A DNA stretch of 64,000 bases from Commensalibacter papalotli (ex Servin-Garciduenas et al. 2014) (GCF_000527695.1 NZ_ATSX01000002.1:248001-312000); one strand, 5' to 3'. Positions 8,322-17,644 are shown, counted from the first letter of the stretch. Made by a program: numbers and translations. Notes: generated from the sequence alone by a model not told the origin.

Positions 8322-9701
8322 TTACTTTTTAAAGTTATTTTTCCAATTTCTCATTTTTTCAATTGTTTGACGCATCAAAGAGACAAATTCTGGTTTCCCA
8401 GCGATGCTGCCAAATAATGCTTTATCCCCTGCAAACTGTGCAATTGGATCTTTACTATCAAGCATTGTGTGCATTGCTTTTGCATCTAGGATGCCGTCTT
8501 GGTATTCATAAGGAATATTTCCTTTGTGCCACTCTTCTAGGAACACATAGAATAAAGCTGGAAGTACAGCTGTTGCTTTTGGTTCAGCACCACGTTCGTA
8601 ACATTCTACAAGCGTTGGGGTAATAAACCCTGGAAGTTTAGATAATCCATCAGCTGCAACACGTTGATTAGTATCTTGAATATCTGGGTTACTGAAACGT
8701 TCTAATACTACATCTCGATATTTTTCAAGATCTAATGGGCATGGCGTTAAACAGGGAATGACATCTTCAGTAACATAATTCCATGCCAATTGTTTAATTT
8801 CAGGGGTTTGCGTACCTTCATGAATATAATTCAATCCAACTAAGGTTCCTGCCCAAGCAATACAACTGTGGCTAGCATTTAAGATGCGAATTTTTGCTTC
8901 TTCATAAGGTTGAACATCTTTAACCATTTCTGCACCGACCTTTTCAAGATCTGGGCGGCCATCGATAAATCTGTCTTCAATAACCCATTGAATGAAAGCT
9001 TCACCCATAACAGGGGCTTTATCATCAACACCTGTTTCTTTTTTTACACGAGGAGCAAGGTCAGCAGCAGGACGCGGAACAATACGATCAACCATATCAT
9101 TCGGAGATGTGGTGTTTTTCTTTACCCATTCAAGTAATTCTTGATCTTTGCAAAGTTCAAGAAATTGTAGGAATCCATGTCGAAAACGATCCCCATTATG
9201 ACGTAAATTATCGCAGCTTAACAAGGTAACAGGATTACCATTTTGTTTAATACGTTCTTTTAAAATTGCTCGTAAAGCGCCATAAATTGTACAAATTTTA
9301 CCGCTGAGTTCTGTTTGAATATCAGCACTGTTGGGGTCTAAATTGTGACTTGTATCTAAATAATACCCACCTTCGGTTACTGTAAATCCGATGACTTTAG
9401 TTTCTGTTTTTGCACCTTGTTCAATCAAGGAAGTCATTTTTTCATCCCAATGTAGAACTTTAGCAATTGAGGTGATTTTTTCGTATTTACGTACACCTTG
9501 TGGAGTAACGGTTTCTAAAATATATTCGTTATTTTGTTGTGAAAGAGCGGTAAGAAGCGGTACAACATCATTGCGAATACCACCTATGGCAATTTTCCAC
9601 TGATCTGCTGAGGAAACCTCTTGTAATAAACGGTGTAAGTACCAAGCTTGGTGAGCACGATGAAATGATCCAGCACCAATATGCATCCATATATTTGTCA
9701 T
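8322..9701 (-). CDS. dalD: D-arabinitol 4-dehydrogenase (mannitol dehydrogenase family)
   Basis: A polyol dehydrogenase of 459 residues, expected to oxidise D-arabinitol to D-xylulose with NAD+ in the cytoplasm. The N-terminus [20 protein letters not shown] is the family's Rossmann entry. The long-chain polyol dehydrogenase catalytic region, including [16 protein letters not shown] near residue 270 with the active-site Lys and Asn/His, is present. Length fits Klebsiella DalD (about 455). The neighbouring dalT gene makes arabinitol more likely than mannitol as substrate, though other pentitols or hexitols remain possible. A palindromic operator candidate lies 84 bases upstream of the start. 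Confidence 0.86.
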   Translation of the reverse strand: MTNIWMHIGAGSFHRAHQAWYLHRLLQEVSSADQWKIAIGGIRNDVVPLLTALSQQNNEYILETVTPQGVRKYEKITSIAKVLHWDEKMTSLIEQGAKTETKVIGFTVTEGGYYLDTSHNLDPNSADIQTELSGKICTIYGALRAILKERIKQNGNPVTLLSCDNLRHNGDRFRHGFLQFLELCKDQELLEWVKKNTTSPNDMVDRIVPRPAADLAPRVKKETGVDDKAPVMGEAFIQWVIEDRFIDGRPDLEKVGAEMVKDVQPYEEAKIRILNASHSCIAWAGTLVGLNYIHEGTQTPEIKQLAWNYVTEDVIPCLTPCPLDLEKYRDVVLERFSNPDIQDTNQRVAADGLSKLPGFITPTLVECYERGAEPKATAVLPALFYVFLEEWHKGNIPYEYQDGILDAKAMHTMLDSKDPIAQFAGDKALFGSIAGKPEFVSLMRQTIEKMRNWKNNFKK

Positions 9702-9757
9702 GTTCTTAAATCTTTTTAAAAGTAAAATTAGTATGACTTAAACTATATGACAATTTC

Positions 9758-9800
9758 GTGATAGACAGTAATGTTTTTTTGCCTATCACACTGTTGTGAT
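9758..9800. promoter_or_regulatory. clustered inverted repeats upstream of dalD, operator candidate
   Basis: Three related half-sites: GTGATAG (9758-9764), CTATCACA (9783-9790) and TGTGAT (9795-9800). The first two are inverted over an 18-base spacer. The last two form the palindrome ATCACA-CTGT-TGTGAT. They lie 57-99 bases before the dalD start, where a transcription factor would sit. No regulator gene is adjacent. Function inferred from position and symmetry only. Confidence 0.45.
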
Positions 9801-9811
9801 GTGTAAAAAAT

Positions 9812-9835
9812 AACCTGACGAAAAGTAATCAGGTT
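9812..9835 (-). terminator. terminator of hdeA
   Basis: Stem AACCTGA/TCAGGTT with a 10-base loop; on the minus strand it follows the hdeA stop by 31 bases and is followed by ATTTTTT. Confidence 0.75.
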
Positions 9836-9866
9836 AAAATACAGGTAAAGTTTATGTATCAGGTTA

Positions 9867-10187
9867 TTATTTTTTATTATTCAGATGAGTTTTGACTTTA
9901 TGTACAAAATTATCTTTTGGGGTATTCGTACACTCTTGAACTAAAACAGGAACGACTTTGGCAATTCCTTGTACATCTAATGTAGGATCTACAATTTTAT
10001 CATTTTTTGTCACACCCTCAGCAAACGCGACAGCTGTTGGTTTAAAACTGTCATCTAACATCAAAAAATCTTGGCAGGTTAATTGCCCAACCGGTTTTAC
10101 TTCTTGTTTTTTTTCTATAGCATTTGCAGTAGTTACTGTTCCGATAGATAAAATGCATGCAGCTAAGAATAATATTGGTTTTATCAT
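9867..10187 (-). CDS. hdeA: HdeA-family periplasmic acid-stress chaperone
   Basis: A 106-residue secreted protein with a signal peptide (residues 1-23, ending TANA). The mature part matches HdeA: TCQDFLMLDDSFKPTAVAFAEG, then DPTLDVQGIAKVVPVLVQECT. The two cysteines (in TCQDF and QECT) would form the conserved disulfide. HdeA is a dimer that partly unfolds at low pH and binds denatured periplasmic proteins. Start ATG with AGGA about 10 bases upstream. Single-gene unit with its own terminator. It suits a bacterium living in acid it produces itself or in an acidic gut. Confidence 0.92.
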   Translation of the reverse strand: MIKPILFLAACILSIGTVTTANAIEKKQEVKPVGQLTCQDFLMLDDSFKPTAVAFAEGVTKNDKIVDPTLDVQGIAKVVPVLVQECTNTPKDNFVHKVKTHLNNKK

Positions 10188-10400
10188 TACGTAATTTCCT
10201 ATTTGATTTTTAAATTAGATGTAATTGTTATTTATAATACTTTAGATAATAAATATTTTAGAAAAAAAAAGGGATAAGATTGATTATTTATTCTAAAAAA
10301 TAATTAATTATTAATATTTACTTAATGAAAATATTAGAGATATAATATTTTTTTATGATATAATTTGACTTTAATCAAAAATCAATTTTGAAGTGTAAAA

Positions 10401-11303
10401 ATGAAACTTGGAATTGCTATTACTACGTTTAATAGAGCCGAGCATATAATCAAACAAATTCGCCTTATTCGCAAATTTTCTTTGAATGAGTATGAAATAA
10501 TTGTTTGTGATGATGGGTCGTCTGATAATACGCTTGATCTCTTAGAAAAGGAAAATATTCCGTATATTTCAGGTGTAAATAAAGGAGTTGCTTGGAATAA
10601 AAATAGAGGTTTGTATTATTTAGCTAATTATACATCTTCAGATGCTTTTTTATTACTTGACGATGATATTTTACCATGTATGTACGGATGGGACGTCGAG
10701 TGGTGTCAAGGAACATTACTTCATGGGCATATTAATTATGTTTCTGATTTTGTAAAACCTCAGGTGTCATTTGGTCAATGTATAGCTCAAAGCCCAGGAT
10801 TATGCCCTGCGTTACAGGGGCCTGCTATTGGAATTAGTAAAGAGAGCTTCCCTCTGATAGGCTATATGGATAGCCGTTTTGGTCGTTATGGTCACGAACA
10901 TACAGAATATACTAATCGTTTTATTAAAGCTGGATTTGGAGGTCTTATCCGAGAAGATAATTCAATATTATATGCGGTAATGAATAGTGGTTTGGAATTA
11001 AGTCTGCTTCCTTCAAATGGTAGTCCAGATGAGGCTAAGAAGAATGAGCATTTATTATATGGCCTTAATCAAGAATCTTTATATCGCCAACCCTGGTTTA
11101 ACGAACAACAACGACATGAATTTTTATCTGAGTTTAAAGATTTTGGGCATAGAATTACAATACCAGAATGGGAGATTTTAAAGGATTTCGATCGTGAATT
11201 TTATCTAAATATGTATCCAGATGTTAAGGCAGCTGGTGTTGATCCTGCTAAGCATTATTATTTATATGGCCGTCATGAAAATCGAAAATATAAGCTAGAT
11301 TAA
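10401..11303 (+). CDS. family 2-like glycosyltransferase with C-terminal acetobacterial motif
   Basis: A 300-residue cytoplasmic GT-A fold protein. The N-terminus has the nucleotide-sugar site: IAITTFNRAEHI, then IIVCDDGSSDNT (about residues 33-44) and the DxD-type FLLLDDDILP near residue 92. The tail (about residues 270-300) contains FYLNMYPDVKAAGVDPAKHY followed by LYGRHENR, a short repeat frequently attached to acetic-acid-bacterial glycosyltransferases. Acceptor and sugar are unknown; surface polysaccharide is the likely product. It stands alone between AT-rich spacers (about 200 and 250 bases), has its own terminator, and may be a mobile accessory gene. No membrane helices. Confidence 0.8.
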   Translation: MKLGIAITTFNRAEHIIKQIRLIRKFSLNEYEIIVCDDGSSDNTLDLLEKENIPYISGVNKGVAWNKNRGLYYLANYTSSDAFLLLDDDILPCMYGWDVEWCQGTLLHGHINYVSDFVKPQVSFGQCIAQSPGLCPALQGPAIGISKESFPLIGYMDSRFGRYGHEHTEYTNRFIKAGFGGLIREDNSILYAVMNSGLELSLLPSNGSPDEAKKNEHLLYGLNQESLYRQPWFNEQQRHEFLSEFKDFGHRITIPEWEILKDFDREFYLNMYPDVKAAGVDPAKHYYLYGRHENRKYKLD

Positions 11304-11315
11304 CACAATTAGAAC

Positions 11316-11334
11316 AAAGACTGTGCTAGTCTTT
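11316..11334 (+). terminator. terminator after the glycosyltransferase gene
   Basis: Perfect 7-bp stem AAAGACT/AGTCTTT with a 5-base loop, 12 bases past the stop, followed by ATTTTG. Confidence 0.65.
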
Positions 11335-11557
11335 ATTTTGATTTGAATTAGCTAAGTTACTTTATAAAGATTATTTCATACATAGGGTCATAATATAATG
11401 AGCCATTATGTATAGCATTAGTTATTCTGTCTCTATGACAAACAAGATTTCTGACAATTTGAGAAAAATGTGTGTCATTTCGATTTTTAAGTGTTTTTGC
11501 CCAATATTTAGTTCAAAATTATGCTATATATAGTATTATAAGTAAAAGTTAGTCATT

Positions 11558-11797
11558 ATGAATTTTAGAGTTATATATCCAATCTTTCTTTTTCTAGCAA
11601 TAAGCGGATGTCACCATTCAGAAAATAATAAGGTGATTGGTATGCCAAACCCAGCATCTGTTTATTGTGTAGAATTACATGGAAAATCAATATTGATGAA
11701 TAATCCACAGGGGCAATATGCAAATTGTAAATTGCCCAGTGGTGAACTAATAGAAGAATGGGCTTTATACCGAAGAGATCATTCTTTATCTAAATAA
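11558..11797 (+). CDS. DUF333 small lipoprotein
   Basis: A 79-residue protein with a lipoprotein signal: hydrophobic residues 5-16, then lipobox AISGC with Cys18 as the acylation site. The mature part carries the DUF333 pattern GMPNPASVYCVELHGK followed by GQYANCKLPSGELIEEWALY and ends RRD. DUF333 proteins are often labelled putative hemolysins, a name without firm functional basis. Two cysteines outside the lipobox may form a disulfide. Its stop lies one base from the convergent multicopper oxidase stop. Confidence 0.85.
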   Translation: MNFRVIYPIFLFLAISGCHHSENNKVIGMPNPASVYCVELHGKSILMNNPQGQYANCKLPSGELIEEWALYRRDHSLSK

Positions 11798-11798
11798 G

Positions 11799-13343
11799 CT
11801 AGGCACTCACTGTAAAACCGCACATCATGCCTGTATCTTCATGCTCCAGCAAGTGACAATGTGCCATATAGGCTCTTTTTTGATCAGCTAAATGATCAAA
11901 TTTAACTAAGACCTCACTAGTCTTTCCTTCGACGTGAACAACATCTTTCCACCCAGCTCTGTGTGGCGCAGGGGGGGCATCATTTTCTGATAAAATACGG
12001 AACTGAGTGCCATGAATATGGAAAGGATGAACCATCATATCCCCTTTTCCTGATATAACCCATCTTTCATATTGTCCTTGCTTTACATTAAAAAGAGGTT
12101 GATTCATATGATAGGGAACGCCATTAATCATATTTCCAGCGTGGAAATTAAATGGTTGATCTGAATGTTGGGATACAGAATGCATATCATGTGCCATATC
12201 CATGTGATGCATGGAGTGTTGGCCATAACGATTTGAGAAAGCCTGCATGCCCAATATATCGAGTTTGGGGTTCATCATGAGATGTAGTTTGCGTTCGGGA
12301 ATATGGCTCAACTCTGGAATTACAGATATATTCATTAAATGATCTGGAAGTTTTGTATGATGACTTTCCGAAGAAGGCTGTATAGTTAAAACAGGAACAG
12401 CTTGATTGAATGGAGCAAGTGTCATTCCCATTTGGTTCGTAGGTGTTGTGATAATATCAAATGCTTTGCCATCTGAAGTATTGACTAACACTTCAAAACG
12501 CTCTCCCATCCAAAGGGGAAGATGATCTAATTGGACAGGTTGTGGTAAAAAACCACCATCGCTGGCGATTACATAAAAAGGTCTGCCATCACTAGTAGCA
12601 AGATTTAACGTTCGTGCATTACACCCATTTAAGAATCTCAGGCGTAACCATCCTTTGGGTGCAATGTGTCGGGGATAGGATGCGCCGTTGGTAAGCATAT
12701 GATTACCAAACCATCCCAAAGCAGCACTCATAATATCCAGCTTGTATTCAAATTGTCCTTGAGTATTAAATTGTCGGTCTTGTAAGATAACAGGGATATC
12801 ATCTTTGCCCCAATTTGTAGGTAAAGGCAGTTTTTTGCTTTGTTCATCTTGTATTAAGACTAATCCTGCCAAGCCCATCGTAACTTGCTTGCCAGTTTGT
12901 CCATGAAGATGTGGGTGTACCCAACAAGTCGATGCTGGTTGTTGAAGGATAAAGTGAACGGTTTGGCTTTGTTTGGATGGAATTAAATCTTGGGGGCCAC
13001 CGTCAGAAGATCCGGGAATAATTAATCCATGCCAATGAAGGGTAGTTGGATCGGGTAGTTGGTTATTAATTGTGACAGAGATTTTTTGATTAACATCTAA
13101 TATCAATGCAGGACCCAGAAAAGCTTGATTGATTCCCCATGTTTTTGTCCGTTTACCATTGATAAATTGGCTGCTGCCCTCTTGTAAAGTAAGGTTTATA
13201 TTACCCTGTGCGTCAGGATGTAATAGCGGTGGAATAGGCAAAATTGTTCTATCTTGTGTTGCCAATGCAGGATGATAGGGGAAAAGCCCTGTTCCAGCCA
13301 TACCTAAGAGAGATGTTAGTTTTAAAAAATCACGACGGTTCAT
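11799..13343 (-). CDS. cueO: multicopper oxidase, CueO-like, Tat-exported
   Basis: A periplasmic copper oxidase of 514 residues. The start carries a twin-arginine signal, NRRDFLKLTSLLGMAGTG. All copper motifs are present: HWHG near residue 102, HPHLHG near residue 143, and C-terminal HPFHIHG and HCHLLEHEDTGMM. A Met/His-rich segment (HSMHHMDMAHDMHS, around residue 385) matches the Met-rich insert of CueO that binds Cu(I). CueO oxidises Cu(I) to the less toxic Cu(II) using oxygen. No copper-responsive regulator or CopA is adjacent. CueO is favoured over the cell-division protein FtsP by the intact copper ligands and the Met-rich insert. Confidence 0.9.
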   Translation of the reverse strand: MNRRDFLKLTSLLGMAGTGLFPYHPALATQDRTILPIPPLLHPDAQGNINLTLQEGSSQFINGKRTKTWGINQAFLGPALILDVNQKISVTINNQLPDPTTLHWHGLIIPGSSDGGPQDLIPSKQSQTVHFILQQPASTCWVHPHLHGQTGKQVTMGLAGLVLIQDEQSKKLPLPTNWGKDDIPVILQDRQFNTQGQFEYKLDIMSAALGWFGNHMLTNGASYPRHIAPKGWLRLRFLNGCNARTLNLATSDGRPFYVIASDGGFLPQPVQLDHLPLWMGERFEVLVNTSDGKAFDIITTPTNQMGMTLAPFNQAVPVLTIQPSSESHHTKLPDHLMNISVIPELSHIPERKLHLMMNPKLDILGMQAFSNRYGQHSMHHMDMAHDMHSVSQHSDQPFNFHAGNMINGVPYHMNQPLFNVKQGQYERWVISGKGDMMVHPFHIHGTQFRILSENDAPPAPHRAGWKDVVHVEGKTSEVLVKFDHLADQKRAYMAHCHLLEHEDTGMMCGFTVSA

Positions 13344-13762
13344 ATTTTTAATCTTTTACATAAGAGTATGACAATAATACTCATAAGGTTTATTTTACAA
13401 ATATTTAACTATTTTTATGGCAAATATGAGGTTGAATTTTCTTGATGACTGCATGATGCCATGGGATATATTTTCTATTCATAATATTATTCGAGTTAGG
13501 TTGAATATGTTCTGGAATATCACTTTCCTCTTTTATTTGACGGTGTTGCTATGGATCTGTGCAAGTAAGTTCAATATTAATGAGTTATTGCTGAGATCAT
13601 TGCTGTAACTTGTCAAATTTGATGCGTTATAGGTCAAGGATTAACATAACCCAAAATGACACCATTAGTTAATATACACTTATCCAAAGCAATAATGTTG
13701 GTAATTAAATATCCTTGTAATTTAATGAGAAGTTCAGTGATGTCTAGAGTGCTTTTATTTTA
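13344..13762. other. 419-base spacer between cueO and the S9 peptidase gene
   Basis: No convincing complete gene. On the minus strand an open frame without a normal start codon (13634-13759) reads as a plausible hydrophobic peptide ending ILGYVNP; it may be a gene remnant or chance. A plus-strand frame at 13417-13608 has no ribosome site and is probably noise. The promoter of cueO is expected near 13344-13420. Confidence 0.4.
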
Positions 13763-15691
13763 TTAACTCTTTCGATAAATACTAACTTCTTCGTTTAAAT
13801 TAGCAGGGATAAACCCAAGGATTTTACCAAAAAAGGAAAGTTCCATTTCTAATACTTTTGTTAAAGTTTCCTCTTGTCGAAAACCATGTCCTTCTTCTGG
13901 AAATGTATAATAGGCATAAGGGATATGATTTTCTTTTAATGCGTTGATAATTGCTTCGGCTTGAGATGGAGGAACAACTTTATCTTTTAACCCCTGAAAA
14001 ATAATTGAGGGAGATTTGATGTTGTGGATATGATTGAGGGGAGAGCGTTCTTTATAAATATGTTTTTCTTCAGGATACTTTCCAATTAATCCATCAAGAT
14101 ATCGTGCTTCGAATTTATGCGTATCCTCGGCCATGGCGGTTAAATCGCCTACACCATAAAGACAAGAACCAGCAGCAAATAATTGGGATTGAATTAAAGC
14201 AGTTAAAACGGTAAAACCACCCGCACTGCTGCCCCTGATTACAATTCGTTTGGGGTCGACTTTGCCTCGGTCAATCAGATATTGGCATGCATCAATACAA
14301 TCTTGCACATCAAGAATGCCCCAATTTTTTTGTAAAGCATTACGATATTCTTTACCAAACCCTGTAGAGCCTCGATAATTTACATCAATAACGCTAAATC
14401 CTCGACTGGTCCAAAATTGAATGCGTGGTGAAAAAGCATTGGTTGTCTGTCCTGTTGGTCCACCATGAGCTAGTACGAGTAAAGGAGGGAGTTCTCCTTG
14501 GATAGAGCAATAGTCTTTATTGGTCGGAGGATAAAAGAAGGCATGGGCTTTTTGACGGTCTTGCGTGGAAAAACAAATAGGCTGACCATAAGAGATATCT
14601 TTTTGGTCGAATTTAATAGAGGTTGCTTGAGCTAATATATGCTGCTTGCCAGCTGAATCTTGCATCATGATTTGTGCGGGCCGATAAGGTGAGTTATTAA
14701 TCCAAGCAAAACTGTTTTGATCTTGCAAAGGAACAGGGCAAGTATTGGGATAATCTAAATCAATAGGGGTAATTTTATTGTTGTTGATAAGAATTGTTTC
14801 AGCACAGCCATTGGTAATTTTTTGTGCAATAAAATGATTATTTTGGATGAAATACCAGCTTTGTTGTCCAAACACCCATGCAGGTAAGCCAATTTCAGCC
14901 TCCATAGGGGCAATAGGGGTTAATTGAAGATTAATTCTGTCAACTTGGTATAAATTCCAATAATTATTGCGATCACTACAAACAATTAACTGATTATCAG
15001 ATGTCCAACCGGGTTGGATTAAAGATTCTTCTTGATCAATACCAGCAACGATTCTTTTATTTTCTAAGTGAGATGCTTGATTGATATGTGCGATACATAA
15101 ACGGGTTGCTTCCCAAGGCATATGGGGATGATCCCATTCAATCCATGCTAGATGTTGTTGGTCTGGGGAAAGACGAGGGAAGCTGTAAAAATCTGCACCT
15201 TCTGTTATTATTGTTATTTGCTGAGGTGTAGATATAGACAAAGCAACAAGACTATTTTTGACCTGCTTTTGTTGATGACGTTCAGCCACACATAGAATAT
15301 ACTGGCCTTTGATTTGAAAATCGGCAAAGCGATATTGATCATTTTGAAAAATAAGAACAGGCTCTTGCTTGTTATCAATAAACCAAACAGATCCTGTCTT
15401 TTGATCGCTAAAAACAATTTGGTGATTATGAACATGATATGCCCCTCCACCATATTCATGCACTTGGCTACCCACTGAAAATGGAGAAAGTGTGATATCT
15501 TTAATCCCCTCTTGCTTATTCCATTTAACCAACACGGTTCGACCTTGCTCTGCTGGGCGACGTTCGAGCCAGTAAATATCATGATGATCCCTGGTTAGTT
15601 CTGAAAATATAATATTTTTTCCGTTAACAATTTGAGGGGTAAAGGAAGATATCCAGCTGCCGCATAAGCTTGGTGTTTTCAAATCAGTCAT
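13763..15691 (-). CDS. S9-family (prolyl oligopeptidase-like) peptidase
   Basis: A 642-residue serine peptidase with a beta-propeller N-terminal half (about residues 1-370) and an alpha/beta-hydrolase C-terminal half. Visible catalytic features are HGGPTGQT for the oxyanion region, GSSAGG with the nucleophile Ser, an Asp in the GLKDKVVPPSQA segment, and EEGHGF with the His. This is the acylaminoacyl/dipeptidyl peptidase type that trims short peptides. No signal peptide, so probably cytoplasmic. Start at ATG 15691, with AAAGG upstream on the minus strand. It could use imported peptides, for example from the POT transporter at 53687; that link is only inference. Confidence 0.87.
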   Translation of the reverse strand: MTDLKTPSLCGSWISSFTPQIVNGKNIIFSELTRDHHDIYWLERRPAEQGRTVLVKWNKQEGIKDITLSPFSVGSQVHEYGGGAYHVHNHQIVFSDQKTGSVWFIDNKQEPVLIFQNDQYRFADFQIKGQYILCVAERHQQKQVKNSLVALSISTPQQITIITEGADFYSFPRLSPDQQHLAWIEWDHPHMPWEATRLCIAHINQASHLENKRIVAGIDQEESLIQPGWTSDNQLIVCSDRNNYWNLYQVDRINLQLTPIAPMEAEIGLPAWVFGQQSWYFIQNNHFIAQKITNGCAETILINNNKITPIDLDYPNTCPVPLQDQNSFAWINNSPYRPAQIMMQDSAGKQHILAQATSIKFDQKDISYGQPICFSTQDRQKAHAFFYPPTNKDYCSIQGELPPLLVLAHGGPTGQTTNAFSPRIQFWTSRGFSVIDVNYRGSTGFGKEYRNALQKNWGILDVQDCIDACQYLIDRGKVDPKRIVIRGSSAGGFTVLTALIQSQLFAAGSCLYGVGDLTAMAEDTHKFEARYLDGLIGKYPEEKHIYKERSPLNHIHNIKSPSIIFQGLKDKVVPPSQAEAIINALKENHIPYAYYTFPEEGHGFRQEETLTKVLEMELSFFGKILGFIPANLNEEVSIYRKS

Positions 15692-15873
15692 CAATACAAC
15701 CTTTACAAGTATCTTTAAATTATCTGTTACTATTGAAATAATACTATATCATAAAAATAATTTGTAAGGAGTTACCTGATACAGATGATATTTATTTCTC
15801 GGTCAGTAAATTAAAAAGTAAATTATGGTTTATGACAGAGACTGATGTTTATTTTCGGGTTGGTCTGTGGAAA

Positions 15874-16109
15874 ATGAAAAAAAGCATCTATAGCTTATAA
15901 ATTAGCTGCTAGGGAAGCAGCTAACGCCAACAATGAAGTAAAAGATGTTATTTTTTGAATTCAGTCAATTTATAAATACATTACCATATATTGAAACAAC
16001 TGAACGAGAAGATACGAGGAATGCTGTCTACCAATTGGTAAAAGAGTGTCATTTGGATATTTCAGAGGATCAAGTGAAGGAATGGTTTGATGAGGTAAAA
16101 GAATTTTAA
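15874..16109 (+). pseudogene. small gene broken by two homopolymer frameshifts
   Basis: Three reading segments join into one 76-residue product if one A is removed from the A7 run (15877-15883) and one T from the T6 run (15951-15956). The ATG at 15874 gives only eight codons in frame. The next frame reads AYKLAAREAANANNEVKDVIF, and the third, from 15945, reads 54 codons ending QVKEWFDEVKEF. Both breaks are in homopolymers, so either sequencing error or true decay is possible. The last segment has its own ATG (15945) and could still be made alone. Family not recognised; the product would be a small acidic helical protein. The rest of the 15695-16231 spacer shows nothing clear. Confidence 0.5.
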
Positions 16110-16231
16110 TAGAACCTTTTGTATGTCGTAGATATGTAGTTTTTGGTTTCATAAAGACAAATAATGAGGTAAAGCTATTTTAAATAACTCTATAATATAT
16201 TGATGGGTATAGAACACTGGTAGAACAATTT

Positions 16232-16882
16232 ATGGATTTTATCCGTGATTATAGTTATTACGGATATTTGCTTGTTGGTTTGGTGATTATGTTGGAAAGT
16301 ATGGGGCTGTTGCTTCCTGCCGAGACATTATTGATTGCTGCTTCTATTTATGCAGCCTCTCATCAAAGTGGTTTAAATATTAATTTAATTGCACTTTCTG
16401 CAATTATTGGCGCGATTATGGGGGATAACTTTGGATATTTAATTGGGCATAAGATTGGATATCGTCTTTTAAAAAAATATGGCCCTAAATTTAAATTAAC
16501 CCCAGAGCGTTTATTACTTGGTCAATATTTATTTAAGCATCATGGCGGTAAAGTTGTTTTTATTGGACGTTTTATGGTGCTGTTGCGTTTATTTACAGCG
16601 CTATTAGCTGGTGCTAATAAAATGCCTTGGAGGGGATTTATGTTCTATAATGCCTTGGGTGGCATAGCATGGGCTGGCGGATATAGCTATATTTCCTATT
16701 TCCTTGGTAAACAAATTTTACAGCTTGAAGGAACTATCGGAATTATATTAGGGGTTATTGGGGGTGTTATTTTACTCTCATTTATCTGGTTTATTCATAA
16801 AAATGAAAAGAGATTAATTGAACACGCTCAGAAAGAAGCTGAGCGTGAGTCTGCCGAGTTAGATCATAGTATAAATAATTAG
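16232..16882 (+). CDS. DedA-family membrane protein
   Basis: A 216-residue inner-membrane protein of the DedA/SNARE-associated (VTT) family, with hydrophobic helices near residues 9-35, 45-68, 130-160 and 168-190. It contains the family segments GAIMGDNFGYLIGHKIG, FKHHGGKVVFIGRF near residue 110, and the conserved GR.....R motif. DedA proteins act in membrane homeostasis, and some are undecaprenyl-phosphate or phospholipid translocases. The charged C-terminus (residues 190-216) is cytoplasmic. It ends in a 4-base convergent overlap with trmB. Confidence 0.9.
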   Translation: MDFIRDYSYYGYLLVGLVIMLESMGLLLPAETLLIAASIYAASHQSGLNINLIALSAIIGAIMGDNFGYLIGHKIGYRLLKKYGPKFKLTPERLLLGQYLFKHHGGKVVFIGRFMVLLRLFTALLAGANKMPWRGFMFYNALGGIAWAGGYSYISYFLGKQILQLEGTIGIILGVIGGVILLSFIWFIHKNEKRLIEHAQKEAERESAELDHSINN

Positions 16883-17625
16883 ACTTTTTTAAATATCCAA
16901 AAAATAGGCTGTCTACCTGCTTGATATGCTTTTTGTTCGTATCGCGTAGATGGCCAATTAGATGGGCGTTCAGACGTTTCTAAAACTTTTTCGAAATAAG
17001 ACTGATTTCCCATGACCTCCAATACCCATTCTTGGTAAGTAGGATCATCACTGGCAACATGCCAATGCGCACCAGGACGTAAAATCCGATGTAACAAAGG
17101 AATACGATCAGGATGCACAAAACGTCGTTTAGAATGACGAGCTTTTGGCCAAGGATCTGGAAACATTAAAAAGAGTTTATCAATAGATTGATCTGGAAAT
17201 TCACGAATTAAAATACGTGCATCTTCATTCCAAAGCCGTAGCATATCTGGAATGGGTGCTGTTTTTTCATCGTCAGTTTCATCTAATAGGTTCGATAAAA
17301 GCGAACAAACTCCATTTTCAAAAACTTCACAGGCAATATAACCAACATCAGGATTTGCACGGTGTCGGGCAATACTGTGTTCCCCACCACCAAAGCCAAC
17401 TTCCATCCAGACTTCTTCGGGTATTTGACCAAAGGCATCTTTCGGATTTTTCAAAGCAGATTGTGGAAATTTTATTCTGGGTAGATAATCATCATATAAA
17501 CGTTGTTGACGATCACGAAGTGGATGACCACGGCGGCGACCATATAAACGTTCAGTTGCGGGCTTTTCATTTTCTAATGAAAAGAGAAGCTCCTTCTCAG
17601 AGGAGCTTTTCTTTGTAGTATTCAT
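16879..17625 (-). CDS. trmB: tRNA (guanine-N7)-methyltransferase TrmB
   Basis: A 248-residue SAM-dependent enzyme that makes m7G46 in tRNA. Motifs are WMEVGFGGGEHSIARH (SAM loop, near residue 71), the DKLFLMFPDPWPKARHSKRR signature near residue 145, and the C-terminal TRYEQKA. The first 25 residues are polar and Ser/Lys/Glu rich, and a terminator-like hairpin lies within their coding DNA (17587-17608). No later ATG, GTG or TTG occurs before the conserved ERLYGRRRGHPLR, so the ATG at 17625 stands. It follows metK by 19 bases and is probably read from the same transcript. Confidence 0.9.
   Translation of the reverse strand: MNTTKKSSSEKELLFSLENEKPATERLYGRRRGHPLRDRQQRLYDDYLPRIKFPQSALKNPKDAFGQIPEEVWMEVGFGGGEHSIARHRANPDVGYIACEVFENGVCSLLSNLLDETDDEKTAPIPDMLRLWNEDARILIREFPDQSIDKLFLMFPDPWPKARHSKRRFVHPDRIPLLHRILRPGAHWHVASDDPTYQEWVLEVMGNQSYFEKVLETSERPSNWPSTRYEQKAYQAGRQPIFWIFKKV
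17587..17608 (-). terminator. terminator-like hairpin inside the 5' end of trmB
   Basis: Perfect 8-bp stem AAGCTCCT/AGGAGCTT with a 6-base loop, followed on the minus strand by CTCTTTTC. It sits 37 bases past the metK stop and within trmB codons 6-13, where it could attenuate metK read-through unless ribosomes are translating trmB. Confidence 0.45.
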
Positions 17626-17644
17626 AACAACCAGTCTTTACAAA

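Noticed and set aside
13417-13608. Plus-strand frame of 63 codons between cueO and the S9 peptidase gene
   Set aside because: No ribosome site, no family resemblance, AT-rich chance frame in a promoter region.
13634-13759. Minus-strand frame ending ILGYVNP after the S9 peptidase stop
   Set aside because: Protein-like but no start codon and only 41 codons; noted in the spacer entry, not called as a gene.
15902-15924. Inverted repeat TTAGCTGCT/AGCAGCTAA
   Set aside because: Falls within the Ala-rich segment of the frame-broken gene and has no terminator tail; likely coding coincidence.
16823-16847. Perfect 9-bp inverted repeat CACGCTCAG/CTGAGCGTG near the end of dedA
   Set aside because: Lies in coding sequence for a charged helix and has no T-run on either strand; probably a codon coincidence.
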